64,000 nucleotides of DNA. Origin: Aedes albopictus. Its lineage: Eukaryota > Arthropoda > Insecta > Diptera > Culicidae. Where the stretch lies: NCBI RefSeq assembly GCF_035046485.1, contig NC_085138.1:339214263-339278262 (forward strand). Direction: 5' to 3'. The notes under the pieces were generated by a model that made no database searches, was not told the DNA's origin, and worked only from the letters and a program-made list of their open reading frames with translations. A program made the position numbers and the translations under genes. Positions 62,801-64,000 of the stretch are shown here, piece by piece; position 1 is the first letter of the stretch; every line of letters begins with the position of its first letter.

Positions 62801-63055
62801 GAAGACGGCTAATAACAAGACAGACATCTACCCTCTTGCTCCATATACTTTGGGAGCTACAAGCACACTAGCGCCGCAAACGACTTCAGGGAACAACATC
62901 ATGAATGAGTGTGCGTGCGATGCTACAATTTTCGTGTACGTATTAGCATGTACACGCACACATTTGATTTAATGTTCCTGTGAATCGTTGAGGGCGTTTC
63001 AACCATGTCGCCTGCGACAGGGTGAGAGCTGTCTGTCTTGTTATTAGCCGTCTTC
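62801..63055. repeat. Inverted repeat pair, perfect 25-bp arms
   Basis: GAAGACGGCTAATAACAAGA at 62801 and its complement ending at 63055 (25 of 25 bases). The ~205-bp interior holds GTGTACGTATTAGCATGTACAC-like partial symmetry. Probably a MITE-like or fold-back unit. Confidence 0.65.
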
Positions 63056-63522
63056 GATAGAACTCTATCTCCGTCTTCTGAAGGCACAGAACTGAGCTCG
63101 ATCTACATACTAATGCACATGGTTTGTTCCTTTTCATCCAAATCTCCTTCGGATGGAATTTAGATGAACATCTACACGTCTCTGAAGGGTGCAATGTGCA
63201 TGAGATGAATTGACATTTGTAGGGTTCTACGGTCACAATCGCGCACCACAAACGGTAGAAAAAGCAACGACTTGAAGGTTTGGTATCTGACCAGATTTAT
63301 GAATATGTCGAAAAAGGATATTTTAGAAAACTAGAAAAATAATTATTATTATGAGAAAATCAAACGACGCGACTCTTCTAGCCTAAATCGAAAGTCACAG
63401 ATACGATAGGATCCATCGATAGAAGGAGAAAATCGGGCACCGGTTCAACACACGCCGACTAGAAGACGCTGCGGTGAAAAGGTACCTACTTCGTCGAGCG
63501 AGGAGCTAGAGAAATGTGCTGC
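63056..63522. other. Gene-free interval
   Basis: No gene or repeat could be supported here. Confidence 0.3.
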
Positions 63523-63790
63523 GGGGCAAGGCACTGTGCAAACGAGAGCAACTCTGAGAATTTCAGAGTTTTTTATCGATGATCGACGAAATTTGTTGAA
63601 AGACATCTCCAAAACTACAATTTTCATTCAGAACACGCAACACTTTGCAGTTTTACAGTGGTGCCAGATCACACTTTGGTATAAATGGAAGAAAATCTGA
63701 GGAACTGTGAGGAATTCTGAACAACACTTCGAACACAGATTTCTCCAAGGGGTCGAACATTCGTTCGAACACACATTTCTCCAAGGGGTG
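63523..63790. mobile_element. GGGGCAAG MITE, third copy, right end lost
   Basis: GGGGCAAGGCACTGTGCAAA and about 200 following bases match the element at 19172 closely. The right terminus is replaced by two direct copies of 'tttctccaaggggt' (~63740, 63776). Confidence 0.7.
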
Positions 63791-64000
63791 ACTTCAATCG
63801 TATAGGTTTACTTTTTTTACAGAACGATGTATTTATTTATTGTCTCAAGGTGATCTTGCTTGAATGGCGCAAGCGGGCGGACATCCTACGGATCATTGTG
63901 ACGTTAAGCATTGCTTTGATTCCGACGCACATCTTCCCGGCGACCGGAAAGAGCATTGGCGTACCTAGGATTTTTTTCTGGAGGGGGCCCAGGGGGAGCC
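63791..64000. other. Window end, unassigned
   Basis: The last 120 bases include 'aagcgggcggacatcctacggatc', and the end has a G-rich stretch (GGAGGGGGCCCAGGGGGAGC) often seen at MITE ends here, but nothing can be assigned within the window. Confidence 0.25.

Noticed and set aside
1..64000. Endogenous viral sequence
   Set aside because: No frame showed RNA- or DNA-virus replicase, capsid or glycoprotein motifs. All polymerase-like sequences fit copia or LINE elements.

Overview
The window looks like a piece of the nuclear genome of an Aedes-type (culicine) mosquito. The support is a complete tRNA-derived SINE of the Feilai type known from Aedes, dense nested MITEs, Ty1/copia and R1-clade retroelements, and insect genes with spliceosomal introns. 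The species cannot be settled from sequence alone. Only about 7 kb is ordinary gene sequence. The rest is transposable elements and degenerate minisatellite-like DNA.

Host genes, left to right: (i) a sphingolipid delta-4 desaturase (DES1/ifc family, 321 aa, minus, 15354-16319); (ii) a single-exon GMC oxidoreductase (571 aa, plus, 24422-26137); (iii) a three-exon ubiquitin C-terminal hydrolase (UCH-L3-like, 228 aa, minus, 34405-35751); (iv) a second 321-aa DES1 paralogue (minus, 50949-51914); (v) a secreted coiled-coil fibrinogen-related protein (728 aa, two exons, plus, 59257-61507), probably an immune lectin. They do not form a pathway. The two desaturases are paralogues of one ceramide-synthesis step.

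Mobile DNA: 6892-14204 is a broken copia element with 150-bp LTRs. Part of its integrase is replaced by a 127-bp inverted copy of its own RNase H region, and it carries a 152-bp and a ~2.5-kb insertion, the latter holding a ~1-kb two-phase AT satellite. 19606-24017 is an intact copia element (1365-aa gag-pol, identical 123-bp LTRs, TAAAC target duplication). 37412-42579 is the coding part of an ISL2EU-like DNA transposon: a THAP plus DDE transposase facing a SWIM/YqaJ-type nuclease gene. Its transposase gene is split by a small non-autonomous LTR element and has one in-frame stop. 53550-56240 is a decayed R1-clade LINE. Just upstream of its gag is a TTA-flanked DNA element, which itself contains an 8-bp-TSD MITE.

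More than twenty MITEs can be delimited by inverted ends and target duplications (TA, TAA/TTA/ATA, 5-bp and 8-bp classes). Notable are two copies of a composite (one MITE inside another at the same internal site), a 710-bp near-perfect palindrome carrying two convergent tRNA-like sequences, and tRNA-like modules inside or beside several other palindromic elements. Large tracts (1-600, 1060-2845, 3117-4190, 5615-5863, 28740-33600) are degenerate repeats on a GGAATTCCT-like theme, with a clear 24-bp period near 32.2-32.5 kb. I saw no CRISPR array, rRNA gene or viral gene.
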